The position numbers were made by a program, and so were the translations under genes. Source: Candidatus Parvarchaeota archaeon UBA573 (GTDB lineage: Archaea; Nanobdellota; Nanobdellia; Parvarchaeales; Parvarchaeaceae). From it: a stretch of 40,602 nucleotides of DNA. Location: the NCBI GenBank assembly GCA_002502045.1, contig DAPE01000001.1:1-40602 (forward strand). Reading direction: 5' to 3'. Position 1 is the first letter of the stretch; each line of letters begins with the position of its first letter. Below are positions 23,048 through 31,405 of this stretch, in pieces. The notes under the pieces are model-generated. The model made no database searches and was not told the origin of the DNA. It was given only the letters and a program-made list of their open reading frames with translations.

Positions 23048-23947
23048 ATGAATTCAAAAGTTAACAACAGGGTTTATTTTATAATTTTTATCTTAGTTAT
23101 ATTCTCTGTAATAGCGTATGCTATTACATTGATACCCGGTATACCCAATACTATCAATGGTATAATCGATATTTTTATTATATTAATTGGAGGCGTTTTA
23201 ATTATTAATTTTGTAAGTGATATAATCGAAGCAAAGGCAAACAATAAGAATAAGCAGGTCAGCAATACAATAGTTTTTGTCACAAGATTAGCAGGATACA
23301 TAATAGTTATAGCCATTGCGCTTTCTTCCTTTAAAATAGGTATAACCTCAGTTATTTTAGGAGGCGGTTTCGTAGGAGTCGTAGTAGGCTTGGCTGCACA
23401 GGCTTCTCTTTCAAACTTTTTTAGTGGAATAGTGCTTCTTTTTTCAAAGCCATTTAACATTGGAGACAATATAACTTTGAGTACATGGCAGTATGGTTTA
23501 ATAGCTCCAAGTTATCCACCAAAATTCTTTTCTAATGACTTTCTTGTTCCAGGTTATACTGGAGTAGTGGAAAAGATGACATTAACCTTCACTACAATCC
23601 GTTTGGATAATAATACTCCCATAAAAATACCTAATAGCATAGTATTACAGGCTTCAATATTTATTAATAATGAGGAATACAGGAACGTGAAAGTTAGATA
23701 CGAAGTGCCTTCAAGTATAGACCCAAGCATTTTTATAAAAAACGTTCAAAATGAGTTAAAAAAATTAAATTTTATAAAAGGACAACCTGAGATATTTATA
23801 TCTGAAACTAGTTTTGCAAATAAAAGCAATATTTTTTCGGTTAAATCTTTATGCAAATCTAACTCTGATGATCTTCCAAGAAGCGAGATAATCAAGGTTT
23901 TAATAAAGACAAGTGACTCCCTTGTTAAATTAAAAAGAAGAAAGTAA
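23048..23947 (+). CDS. MscS-type mechanosensitive channel
   Basis: A 299-residue small-conductance channel. Two membrane helices come first, then the pore-lining TM3 with small residues: ILGGGFVGVVVGLAAQASLS, followed by NFFSGIVLLFSKPFNIGD and the beta domain GVVEKMTLTFTTIRLDNNTP then IKIPNSIV. This order is diagnostic. It releases solutes under hypo-osmotic shock. A 25-residue insert with STWQYGLIAPSYPPKFF sits at the entry to the beta domain and is longer than in E. coli MscS. The C-terminal domain is shorter than usual. A TATA-like attttatataatg lies about 25 bases before the start. Confidence 0.9.
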   Translation: MNSKVNNRVYFIIFILVIFSVIAYAITLIPGIPNTINGIIDIFIILIGGVLIINFVSDIIEAKANNKNKQVSNTIVFVTRLAGYIIVIAIALSSFKIGITSVILGGGFVGVVVGLAAQASLSNFFSGIVLLFSKPFNIGDNITLSTWQYGLIAPSYPPKFFSNDFLVPGYTGVVEKMTLTFTTIRLDNNTPIKIPNSIVLQASIFINNEEYRNVKVRYEVPSSIDPSIFIKNVQNELKKLNFIKGQPEIFISETSFANKSNIFSVKSLCKSNSDDLPRSEIIKVLIKTSDSLVKLKRRK

Positions 23948-24089
23948 CTTTTATTTACAAAAATTTATTTTTTTATTTAGTATCAATAAAATTAAGATAT
24001 AACATTATAATCTATTTTAAAAGAAATTATGGATAAAACTATTATTAATAAAATGAAAATATCTATATTTCATTCAATAAAAAATATAA

Positions 24090-24587
24090 ATGGAATTTAA
24101 AATTAAGGAAAGAATAAACTTTGATATAAAGCTGGAAAAAGATAAAAATAAGCTTAAGAACATAATAAAGTTCCTAAGGGCCAGTATTAAAGAAGATCCT
24201 GATGAAAATGATGAAAGTAAGTCGGAATACCTAAAATTATATGACCCTAAGAAAATTTCCGATTTACCTTATTTGTTTATATCTGCTAATTCGGATGATG
24301 ATAAAATAATAGGAGCATGCATCTTAGAAATCTATAAGAAGAATTTACTTAAGATTGACTTTTTTGCTGTAAACAAAAATTACAGGAGGCAGGGCGTCGG
24401 TTTTTCAATGCTTAGATACATAATTGACTATGCCAGAAAATATAATTTGTATAACATAGAATGTATTTCATTAATTTCAAATAAAGAAGCAAAGAAATTT
24501 CTAAAAAAGACAGGTTTTAAGAAGGTTGGTAAATTAAAGCATTACTGGGCCAAGCAAGATTATTATCTCTGGGAGTATCTGCCTTAA
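24090..24587 (+). CDS. GNAT-family N-acetyltransferase
   Basis: This 165-residue protein has the GNAT acetyl-CoA loop NYRRQGVGFSMLRYIIDYAR (motif A, R/Q-x-x-G-x-G) followed by IECISLISNKEAKKFLKKTG, the standard motif B end that packs on the CoA. The N-terminal half is lysine-rich and includes an acidic patch (EDPDENDESKSEY) that may help with substrate selection. Substrate unknown; archaeal GNATs of this size modify protein N-termini, ribosomal proteins or small molecules. It ends 1 bp from the convergent universal stress protein gene. Confidence 0.85.
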   Translation: MEFKIKERINFDIKLEKDKNKLKNIIKFLRASIKEDPDENDESKSEYLKLYDPKKISDLPYLFISANSDDDKIIGACILEIYKKNLLKIDFFAVNKNYRRQGVGFSMLRYIIDYARKYNLYNIECISLISNKEAKKFLKKTGFKKVGKLKHYWAKQDYYLWEYLP

Positions 24588-24588
24588 A

Positions 24589-25023
24589 TTACTTTATTAT
24601 AAGGAGAGGAGTTCTGGCAATAACAGTTAATTTTTGGCTTACGGACCCAAGCACTGAGCCTTTCCATTTCCCCATTCCACGGCTTCCCACTACTATTATA
24701 TCTGCATTCTTACGTTTAGCCTCATTTACCAGCTTATCTGGAGGGTAACCTTCAATATACTCATATTCCGCTTTGAATCCTTTCTTCCTTATTGCTTCTA
24801 CCTCTTTTATAAGCTCTTTTTTTGTTTTTTCTCTGATTTTTTTAATTATACTGTCATCTATAAAAAGACTTGGATTAGATAGATACAATGATCCAAGCAT
24901 TTCCTCTACATAAATAAGGTAAACTGTGCTGCTCTTCTCAAAGTTATTAATAACATATTCAACAGCTTTTTTTGAGTATTTAGACTCATCAAAACCTATA
25001 GCAATTTTTTGGCTTTTTATCAT
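24589..25023 (-). CDS. universal stress protein (UspA family)
   Basis: A single-domain protein of 144 residues. The N-terminal strand QKIAIGFDESKYSKKAVEY carries the Asp that contacts adenine, and the C-terminal ATP-binding motif G-2x-G-9x-G-S is intact in VGSRGMGKWKGSVLGSVSQ. The final strand is TPLLIIK. ATP-binding members are stress-linked regulators; the partner is unknown. The start is supported by a TATA-like atttaaataa about 26 bases upstream on the minus strand. Confidence 0.93.
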   Translation of the reverse strand: MIKSQKIAIGFDESKYSKKAVEYVINNFEKSSTVYLIYVEEMLGSLYLSNPSLFIDDSIIKKIREKTKKELIKEVEAIRKKGFKAEYEYIEGYPPDKLVNEAKRKNADIIVVGSRGMGKWKGSVLGSVSQKLTVIARTPLLIIK

Positions 25024-25051
25024 ATATCTAATTTATATTTAGTTATTTAAA

Positions 25052-26401
25052 TTAATTTATAAAGTTGGAAACCGCCGCTAAATATGCAGTCTCCGCCCAA
25101 AGTAGACATTTTATTGTTGAATTGCCGTTTTTTTCAAAGAATCCATTCGGATCGTTTACCTTATATTCATCATAAATTTCTTGTTCAGGCAATGATCCGT
25201 CATCCCCTATTCTGGTTTCTACATAATTTATTATATTTTCTGCAGGTTCTTTTTCCCCTTTTTTAATGAGATACATGGCATATTGCAGACCAAGGTGGAA
25301 CCAAGAGCCTCTTTGAAAGTAATTATCTATTATATTGCGATACTTACCAAAAAACTTGTACCTTATAGGTAGATAATTTCCATTGAATAACTCTTTTTCT
25401 ATCACTTTTATTGTATTTTTTTCTAATTGTTCTACTCCTTCTGGTTTAAACATACTAAAGATTTCTACTTCTTCTGCACCCACACTTGGCATGGTCTCAC
25501 CGTATTCTATTTTCGACTTAGCAAGAAAAGTGCCTCTTTTTTCATCATTTACAGTCAGGTTATTTAGTAAAAAATTAGCTATATTAGATTCTTCAATGTC
25601 TGTTATCTTAATATCTAAGGTTTTTGCAAGTTGCTTTGCACTTTTTATTCCTTTATAGATGGATGATACAGAATACGCATCAATAGTTTTTCCTATATAA
25701 TTTTGTCCGGTTAAAGTATTGTCTCGTTCATAGAAGTAGTACTGCTCCCACGCATCAGCACAAGGCGTCTCATGAAAATTGTTCATGTAATTTACTAAGA
25801 AATCAAGATTCTTGATAATTTTTTTATTTGCATTTTTTAGTTTTTCGGTACTATGCTCTTGTATGTATCTCTCAGTAGCTATAACCACCATTGGGGCAGA
25901 GTCATATTGTATTGTCCAGCTTCTTGTGGTCTTACCTTCCTTTTTATCATTTTCAGCTCTTTTTACACCATTTTCATCGACGTCAAATCTTGACAGAATA
26001 TGATTATCTCCTATTTTGGAGTCTACCTTTGATATGTCTTTTTCGTAACCATTCATTCTTATTTTTTTGATCTCAGAATCAAGATTTTCCCATAGTGTTG
26101 TTATAAGCTTTCCATTTAAAGTTTCTAAATCATTAATATCTTCTTTTAATAATTCATATAGTGGGCTTTTTTTGACATTTCCTGTAAATTCTGTAATGTA
26201 ATATGAAGAATATGCTGCATCCCTGTTCCACATAAGATTATAATCTGGGTATTTCAAAGAAGCAGGAATTTTAACTAAATCATTAAAAGGTATAAAATGT
26301 CTTTTTACTTCTGTAATGACTTTCTTTATAGTGTCTAATCTTTCCTTTTTTGTTGTAAATTCTATGGTTTCCGCTTTTTTATTATTTTCAAAGCTTGACA
26401 T
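25052..26401 (-). CDS. GH15-like glycoside hydrolase, catalytic barrel only
   Basis: This 449-residue protein is a second (alpha/alpha)6-barrel glycosidase without the N-terminal beta-sandwich of the enzyme at 17988. The barrel signatures are YNLMWNRDAAYSSYYI, SWTIQYDSAPMVV, CADAWEQYYFYERD (a Trp-Glu that fits the general acid) and DGSLPEQEIYDEY (a Glu that fits the general base). The pattern suits glucoamylase or isomaltose glucohydrolase-type enzymes acting on short alpha-glucosides. No signal peptide, so cytoplasmic. The TATA-like aattaaag is 25 bases before the start. The universal stress gene downstream on the same strand is 28 bp away. Confidence 0.75.
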   Translation of the reverse strand: MSSFENNKKAETIEFTTKKERLDTIKKVITEVKRHFIPFNDLVKIPASLKYPDYNLMWNRDAAYSSYYITEFTGNVKKSPLYELLKEDINDLETLNGKLITTLWENLDSEIKKIRMNGYEKDISKVDSKIGDNHILSRFDVDENGVKRAENDKKEGKTTRSWTIQYDSAPMVVIATERYIQEHSTEKLKNANKKIIKNLDFLVNYMNNFHETPCADAWEQYYFYERDNTLTGQNYIGKTIDAYSVSSIYKGIKSAKQLAKTLDIKITDIEESNIANFLLNNLTVNDEKRGTFLAKSKIEYGETMPSVGAEEVEIFSMFKPEGVEQLEKNTIKVIEKELFNGNYLPIRYKFFGKYRNIIDNYFQRGSWFHLGLQYAMYLIKKGEKEPAENIINYVETRIGDDGSLPEQEIYDEYKVNDPNGFFEKNGNSTIKCLLWAETAYLAAVSNFIN

Positions 26402-26532
26402 AATTATATTAGAATGGATATGCTTTAATTACTTACGTTTTTATGAATAAAGAGTGCAGAACTGCATTGTTTCTGTTAAATACAAAAAAAGTTAAAATTT
26501 AATACTTAAATCTGCATCATTCAGGTTATCAT

Positions 26533-27708
26533 ATGGAAAAGGACAAGTACTGGTTGTCAGTTATATTTCCAATTGCAGCTATTTCATCGGGTTTTAGTGT
26601 AATAATCCCCCTGTATATATTAGAATTACATGGGAATGTAATTGATGTTAGTCTAGCTACAACGGTTTATGCTCTTGCAGTTATACCTGCATCATTATTT
26701 TGGGGTGAACTTACACAGCGTCTTAAAAAAATAAAGTTGTTTATAATGCTTTCTGTTACAGGAGTTATACCACTTATATTTCTTCTTTATATCCTACATA
26801 GCGTATTACTTGCAATCATAATATATGCGGTTTATGCTTTTATCCTCACTGCTTCATCTCCCGCTATTAATATATTGATAATGAACAAACGTAAAAATAC
26901 GGTTCTAAGGTCATATTACGGCGTATATGGTTTAATGAGTATAATAGGCAATATAATAGGTTACCTTCCAGGTGTACTTCTTTTTAGTGATGTGATTGCT
27001 AAATATCTACTGATACTTTTTGCGTTTAATACCGTTTCTATCATTTTTGCAATTCTTTTTATAAAGGAAGAAAAAAATCATATTAAAAACAAAAAATCAG
27101 ATACTATACATAGCTTGTTTCCTGTTCTTAATTCTATGAGCAAGTTTCCTCAGATTTTAGCGGGGCATAACCTTATAGTAGAGCTTGCAAATATCAGGAA
27201 GAGAAAAAAGACAGTTAGAATAATGACAATATTTGCAGCCATAGCCCTAGTGAATTTTGGGATGTATCTTTTTAATACCTCCTACATACCTTTTTTATAC
27301 TCTTATAAAATATCTTATTCAGATATATTTATAATAAATCTGCTTAATGGTTTTGGTCAGGTTATTATATACCTAATTTTTATGTTAGGGAGAGCCAAAA
27401 ATACATTAAGGCATTATTATAGGCTGTCTACTATAGTTAGATCATCTGGTTATCTTATTGCGATTTTGTCTGTAATCTCATTAACAGCTCTTTTATACCT
27501 TAACTTATTTTCTTACTTTGTAGCAGGTATAGGCTATGCACTCTGGAATATCTCAGCTTCAGTTATAATATATGTAAATATATCAGGAAAAATGGAAGCC
27601 CATTATGTGGGGTTGTGGTCTGCAATAATAGGTATATCAGGGGTTTTAGGTGCAATTTCATCTGGTTTTATGTCGTTTTATGCAGGTTATATGTACACTT
27701 TATTCTAA
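26533..27708 (+). CDS. MFS transporter, probably frameshifted at the C-terminus
   Basis: This 391-residue carrier has eleven clear membrane helices. Motif A-like sequence lies after helix 2 (FWGELTQRLKKIKLFIML, where G-x-x-x-D-R/K is degenerate). The long central loop from about residue 180 has basic patches (KEEKNHIKNKKSD, NIRKRKKTVR). Substrate unknown. In this frame the protein ends at SFYAGYMYTLF, before the expected twelfth helix. In the next frame the sequence continues as ILSIIFTLSSVLVF and ends at TAA 27795-27797, which would supply the missing helix and a basic tail (see findings). Confidence 0.85.
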   Translation: MEKDKYWLSVIFPIAAISSGFSVIIPLYILELHGNVIDVSLATTVYALAVIPASLFWGELTQRLKKIKLFIMLSVTGVIPLIFLLYILHSVLLAIIIYAVYAFILTASSPAINILIMNKRKNTVLRSYYGVYGLMSIIGNIIGYLPGVLLFSDVIAKYLLILFAFNTVSIIFAILFIKEEKNHIKNKKSDTIHSLFPVLNSMSKFPQILAGHNLIVELANIRKRKKTVRIMTIFAAIALVNFGMYLFNTSYIPFLYSYKISYSDIFIINLLNGFGQVIIYLIFMLGRAKNTLRHYYRLSTIVRSSGYLIAILSVISLTALLYLNLFSYFVAGIGYALWNISASVIIYVNISGKMEAHYVGLWSAIIGISGVLGAISSGFMSFYAGYMYTLF

Positions 27709-27797
27709 GTATTATATTCACATTATCTTCTGTTCTAGTTTTTAACACGGCATATAATAGTAGGGATAAGATAAAAGACTTTGGAAATAGAATATAA
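27700..27797 (+). pseudogene. out-of-frame last helix of the MFS transporter
   Basis: Read one base back from the MFS frame, this stretch gives FILSIIFTLSSVLVFNTAYN and a basic tail ending in FGNRI. It is a hydrophobic helix plus cytoplasmic tail, as expected for a twelfth MFS helix. It becomes continuous with the upstream frame if one T is added to the TTT run at 27699-27701. It has no start codon of its own at this point. Confidence 0.55.
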
Positions 27798-27856
27798 CTA
27801 AATTCGCAATTTTTAAAATATAAAAACTATTTAACTAATGGTTTTGTTTATCTATA

Positions 27857-28807
27857 ATGCCTAAAGAGATAAAAAGTTTTAATGGAGATGCTGTAGGTAT
27901 ATTATTCGTTATTTTTATTCCAGCAGTCGTCGGTTACTTAGTTTCCATAGTTAGTTTTTATGGCGGGATAATCTCCGCTGTAATATTATTTCTTATCTTC
28001 TTGGCAGCAGCGCTACGAATAGTTAATCAATGGAATAGAAAAGCAGTTTTATCATTTGGAAAATATGTTGGAATAATGGGGCCAGGTATACACATTATAA
28101 TCCCATTTATACAAACAACTCCAATTACTCTTGATTTAAGGGTAATCAATACCATATTCAAGGCCGAAAAAACACTTACAAAAGATAATGTTCCGGTGGA
28201 TGTGGATGCCCTCCTTTTCTGGAGAGTTCTAAATTCAGAGAATGCTGTTTTGAACGTTCAAATTTACAGGGAGTCAGTTCAATTAGCAGCGCAGACCGCT
28301 TTAAGGGATGTAATTGGAAAAACCGAATTGTCAGAAATGCTGGCAGGTAGGGACGTAATCGGCAAGGATGTAAAGAACTTGATACAAGATAGAGTAGCAG
28401 ACTGGGGAATAGAGACAATATCTGTTGAAATAAGAGATGTAAGTATACCTCCAGAGTTACAGGATGCAATGGCCAGGGTTGCTGTAGCAGACAGGGAAAA
28501 ACAAGCGAGGGTTAAGCTGGCTGAGAGTGAATCACTTGCTGCAGATAAGATTATAGAAGCAAGTTCAAAGTATAAAAAAGATTTGTTTGCAATGCAGCTT
28601 AGGTCTCTTAATATGATGTATGAAATAAGTCTAAGTGGAAAGAATCTTATGATCTTTATTCCAACCGACAGTAAAGGATTCAGTATTCCTACACCCGTAG
28701 GAGTTGAGGGGATAAAAGACCTGTTTGAGAAGAGCAATGTAAAAAATGTGCCTGAAAAGAAAAAAGATGATAATAAAAAGGAAGAAAATCAGGACAATTT
28801 GTCTTAA
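27857..28807 (+). CDS. slipin (stomatin-like SPFH/band 7 protein)
   Basis: This 316-residue protein has two hydrophobic segments at the N-terminus (GILFVIFIPAVVGYLVSIVS and IISAVILFLIFLAAAL), then the SPFH domain: NRKAVLSFGKYVGIMGPGIH, then DLRVINTIFKAEKTLTKDNV and VDVDALLFWRVLNSENAVL. Coiled-coil helices follow with AVADREKQARVKLAESES. These are hallmarks of slipins, which oligomerise on membranes and organise microdomains. In archaea they are often paired with an NfeD protease, but no NfeD gene is adjacent here. The C-terminal 30 residues are charged. It lies 62 bp upstream of the KaiC-like gene on the same strand. Confidence 0.93.
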   Translation: MPKEIKSFNGDAVGILFVIFIPAVVGYLVSIVSFYGGIISAVILFLIFLAAALRIVNQWNRKAVLSFGKYVGIMGPGIHIIIPFIQTTPITLDLRVINTIFKAEKTLTKDNVPVDVDALLFWRVLNSENAVLNVQIYRESVQLAAQTALRDVIGKTELSEMLAGRDVIGKDVKNLIQDRVADWGIETISVEIRDVSIPPELQDAMARVAVADREKQARVKLAESESLAADKIIEASSKYKKDLFAMQLRSLNMMYEISLSGKNLMIFIPTDSKGFSIPTPVGVEGIKDLFEKSNVKNVPEKKKDDNKKEENQDNLS

Positions 28808-28869
28808 AACTAGTTAAAAAGAAAACTTATTTAAATAATCATTTTCTATACAGATATGTAGTAATTATT

Positions 28870-29535
28870 ATGGCAGACATAAAAAGGATACCCAGTGGTA
28901 TACATGGTCTTGATGAAAAGATAGACGGTGGATTTGAAGTTGGGTCTGTTATAAGCCTTTTAGGGGGGCCTGGATCGGGCAAGTCACTTCTTGGAATGTC
29001 TTTTTTATATGAAGGTTTAAAAAATGGTGAAACTTGTTTAATGGTTTCTTTTGAAGAAAGTGTAGATGATTTAATTTCGGATATGAATACTATCGGATTT
29101 AAAGACATAAAAGACTTTATTAATAAAAAAAAGCTCCTATTGTCATTTAATTCTCCAGTAGATTTTGAATATCTTGGGATACTTGATATAATACGGGAAA
29201 ATAATGTTTCTAGAGTTGTAATAGACTCCTTGTCTGCGATATCTATGTATATGGATGATAAGTCCAAGTTCCGTAAATTTATGCTGGATTTAGTAACCGA
29301 ATTAAAGAAATTAAAGGTTACTGCTATAGCTACTGACGAACAGCCTCAGGTTTCTGACAGTGACACACTTTACTTTAGCGGAGAGTATCTTTCGGATGCA
29401 GTTATAAAGCTTTTCTATACCGGATTAGGCGGCGATTTCGACAGAAGTCTGCAAGTAGTGAAGATGAGAAGAACTAACAATGACAGGTCAATGCTTCCAA
29501 TGAGAATAGATCAGGGAGGTATATATGTCAAGTGA
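28870..29535 (+). CDS. single-domain KaiC-like RecA-superfamily ATPase
   Basis: A 221-residue ATPase. It begins with the family's recognition block (IPSGIHGLDEKIDGGFEVGS), then Walker A in LLGGPGSGKSLL and a downstream Glu pair in MVSFEESVDDL. Walker B is in VSRVVIDSLSAISMY and the sensor region in ATDEQPQVSDS. RSLQVVKMRRTNNDRSMLPM is the typical end. Members of this archaeal group (KaiC/GvpD/RadA paralogues) often partner with signalling domains, and their actual role is mostly unknown. It overlaps the V4R gene by 11 bp, and the two are likely a functional pair. Confidence 0.9.
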   Translation: MADIKRIPSGIHGLDEKIDGGFEVGSVISLLGGPGSGKSLLGMSFLYEGLKNGETCLMVSFEESVDDLISDMNTIGFKDIKDFINKKKLLLSFNSPVDFEYLGILDIIRENNVSRVVIDSLSAISMYMDDKSKFRKFMLDLVTELKKLKVTAIATDEQPQVSDSDTLYFSGEYLSDAVIKLFYTGLGGDFDRSLQVVKMRRTNNDRSMLPMRIDQGGIYVK

Positions 29536-30052
29536 TATCGGTGCTGGTAACTTTTTAAATGAGATGCTTTTGACTAAGAATATAAAATTTGAGAATAATA
29601 GGTTGCTTTTAATGAATAGGCCAGGCGTTCTTATAAACATGAGCATATTCGCATCTTTAGTCGGCAAGCTTATGAAATACGATGAAAAAGAGTTGTATAA
29701 CGCAGGCTCGATTAGTATAACCGGCATAGTTGTGGACTATAAAAATAGGTTTAATAATGATATAAACAAGACCCTTGATTTAATATCTAATGTCGTTGCA
29801 TCTTCAGGCCTTGGAAAATTTGTTTTTAATTTTGATAAAGGTAAAATTGTAACTACTATTAACCCTTCTCCATTAGCAGAAGCCTATATAGATCTGTTTG
29901 GTAAGTCAGAAAAACCAATATGCTTTTTCTCAGCTGGCGGTTTAAATTCAATTTTCACAGGTTTGCTTGACAAAAAATATTCAACAAAAGAGATATACTG
30001 CAAAGCAAAGGGAGACCAAGAATGTAAATTTATATCGGAGGTGTTATTATGA
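29525..30052 (+). CDS. V4R-domain protein
   Basis: This 175-residue protein has a C-terminal V4R (vinyl-4-reductase) domain. Signatures are ICFFSAGGLNSIFTGLLD, then EIYCKAKGDQECKFISEVLL, which keeps the Cys of the E-x-x-C-x-x-x-G-D-x-x-C-x-F pattern. V4R domains bind small hydrophobic ligands in BchJ-like, XylR-like and archaeal sensor proteins, and the cysteines can hold zinc. The N-terminal 70 residues match the V4R amino-terminal region (NEMLLTKNIKFENNRLLLM). The start overlaps the ATPase gene by 11 bp and the end overlaps the adenylate-forming enzyme gene by 4 bp (atga), so the three are translationally coupled. Confidence 0.85.
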   Translation: MSSDIGAGNFLNEMLLTKNIKFENNRLLLMNRPGVLINMSIFASLVGKLMKYDEKELYNAGSISITGIVVDYKNRFNNDINKTLDLISNVVASSGLGKFVFNFDKGKIVTTINPSPLAEAYIDLFGKSEKPICFFSAGGLNSIFTGLLDKKYSTKEIYCKAKGDQECKFISEVLL

Positions 30053-31404
30053 CAGGAAAACCAAATTCTAGGTACGCTTTTGAATACGCATTAAAAAATA
30101 TAGATTTCTACAAATCAGATTCCTATAAAGCCTTAAAAAATTCAGGTTCAAAGACTTTAGAAGATACTCTTAAAAATATCCCAATAATTTCAGGCGATGT
30201 TTTTCTTGATGGTTTTTATAAATTTATACCTAACGTAAGAACTAATTTGTCCCTATTCCAAACTTCAGGTTCAACTGGAAAACCTAAAGTTATACCTACG
30301 ACTTATAAGGACATGGAGGTACTTGGCCGTACTTTTGTAAATATATACAAGGATTTAGTTGGTGAAATACCCTACCTAACTGTAAATATATCACCACCAA
30401 GACCTGCAATAAGTGGAGTCACTATGTCAGCTATATCCGAGGTCGGAGAATCAGTAGAATTAAATCCAGGGCCAGGACAAAGCCTTTTAGAAATTTTTAA
30501 AAAATGTAATGATATTATAAACTCACACCCAACTATGAATAAAAAGATATTTGTAACTGCTTTGCCATCACTGTTATTTAGAGAGATATACAATTTAGAT
30601 AATCAATCCAGACAAGAGTTAATTGATATAGTGCGTAAAAATGAGGTATATATTTCAGTAGGGGGAGAGCCGCTGAATTTAGAGAGAAGCAAACTGCTTT
30701 ATTCACTAATACCAATAAAAGGCGTACTAAATTTTCTTGCTTCAACTGAAAGAGTTTGCGGTAGCAAGTTTTATTCCGAGGAAATGTTAAAAAGCGAAGG
30801 AACACAGGATACTTCTATATTTAAAATTTCCAGATATAACAATGAATTGGGTATTTACTCAGATGGGCAAGTTCACTACCCTTCCAACAATAAACTAAAA
30901 GGTCTTGAAGGAGAATTGCTTTTAACAAGTAAAGGGTTAAATAACTGTGATTGTGTCCCAATAATTAATTATAATACAAAGGAAAAAGTTAGATTTTTAG
31001 GGATAGATAAGAATTATATGTATCTAGAATTCCTTGGTAGAACAAATAAACTTGTCAACTTCAGTGTATCAAAATTAGACGATATAATAATAGACGATGT
31101 TCTTGCTTTCACATCTAGGAAGTTGAATCTAGGAGAAGGATACGCAGAAATAACTAGAGAAAATGGCTTGGACAAAATGACCTTTTATTTCTATAAAAAC
31201 GAATTTAAAGGTAATAAGGAGGAATTAGTTAATTTAATCTTAGAGAAACTATCCAAAGAAGAGATGGAGTTAAAGTATGTACTAGACAAAAAATTAGCTA
31301 CTCTTGATGTCGAATTAGTTGATAAAGACCAAATTCCATTCTATGATCCTAAGAAATTTAAGAGTCCAAAGATCTTAGATAAAAGAGGAATAGAACACTA
31401 TTGA
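30049..31404 (+). CDS. adenylate-forming enzyme (LuxE/PaaK-like)
   Basis: In this 451-residue enzyme the A3-type ATP loop is TSGSTGKPKVIPTTY, the A5-type region is LNFLASTERVCGSK, A7 is KGLEGELLLTS, and A8 is YLEFLGRTNKLVNFS. A C-terminal helper domain follows and ends with the K of FYDPKKFKSPKILDK. The overall shape is close to acyl-protein synthetase LuxE and phenylacetate-CoA ligase. It would activate a carboxylic acid as an acyl-AMP, with the acceptor unknown. No acyl-CoA reductase or phosphopantetheine carrier gene is present. It is the third gene of the KaiC-V4R operon and faces a second adenylate-forming enzyme 1 bp away. Confidence 0.85.
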   Translation: MTGKPNSRYAFEYALKNIDFYKSDSYKALKNSGSKTLEDTLKNIPIISGDVFLDGFYKFIPNVRTNLSLFQTSGSTGKPKVIPTTYKDMEVLGRTFVNIYKDLVGEIPYLTVNISPPRPAISGVTMSAISEVGESVELNPGPGQSLLEIFKKCNDIINSHPTMNKKIFVTALPSLLFREIYNLDNQSRQELIDIVRKNEVYISVGGEPLNLERSKLLYSLIPIKGVLNFLASTERVCGSKFYSEEMLKSEGTQDTSIFKISRYNNELGIYSDGQVHYPSNNKLKGLEGELLLTSKGLNNCDCVPIINYNTKEKVRFLGIDKNYMYLEFLGRTNKLVNFSVSKLDDIIIDDVLAFTSRKLNLGEGYAEITRENGLDKMTFYFYKNEFKGNKEELVNLILEKLSKEEMELKYVLDKKLATLDVELVDKDQIPFYDPKKFKSPKILDKRGIEHY

Positions 31405-31405
31405 T

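Noticed and set aside
28176..28737. Two long minus-strand open frames within the slipin gene
   Set aside because: They mirror the well-conserved slipin sequence and do not have protein-like composition, promoter or start context.
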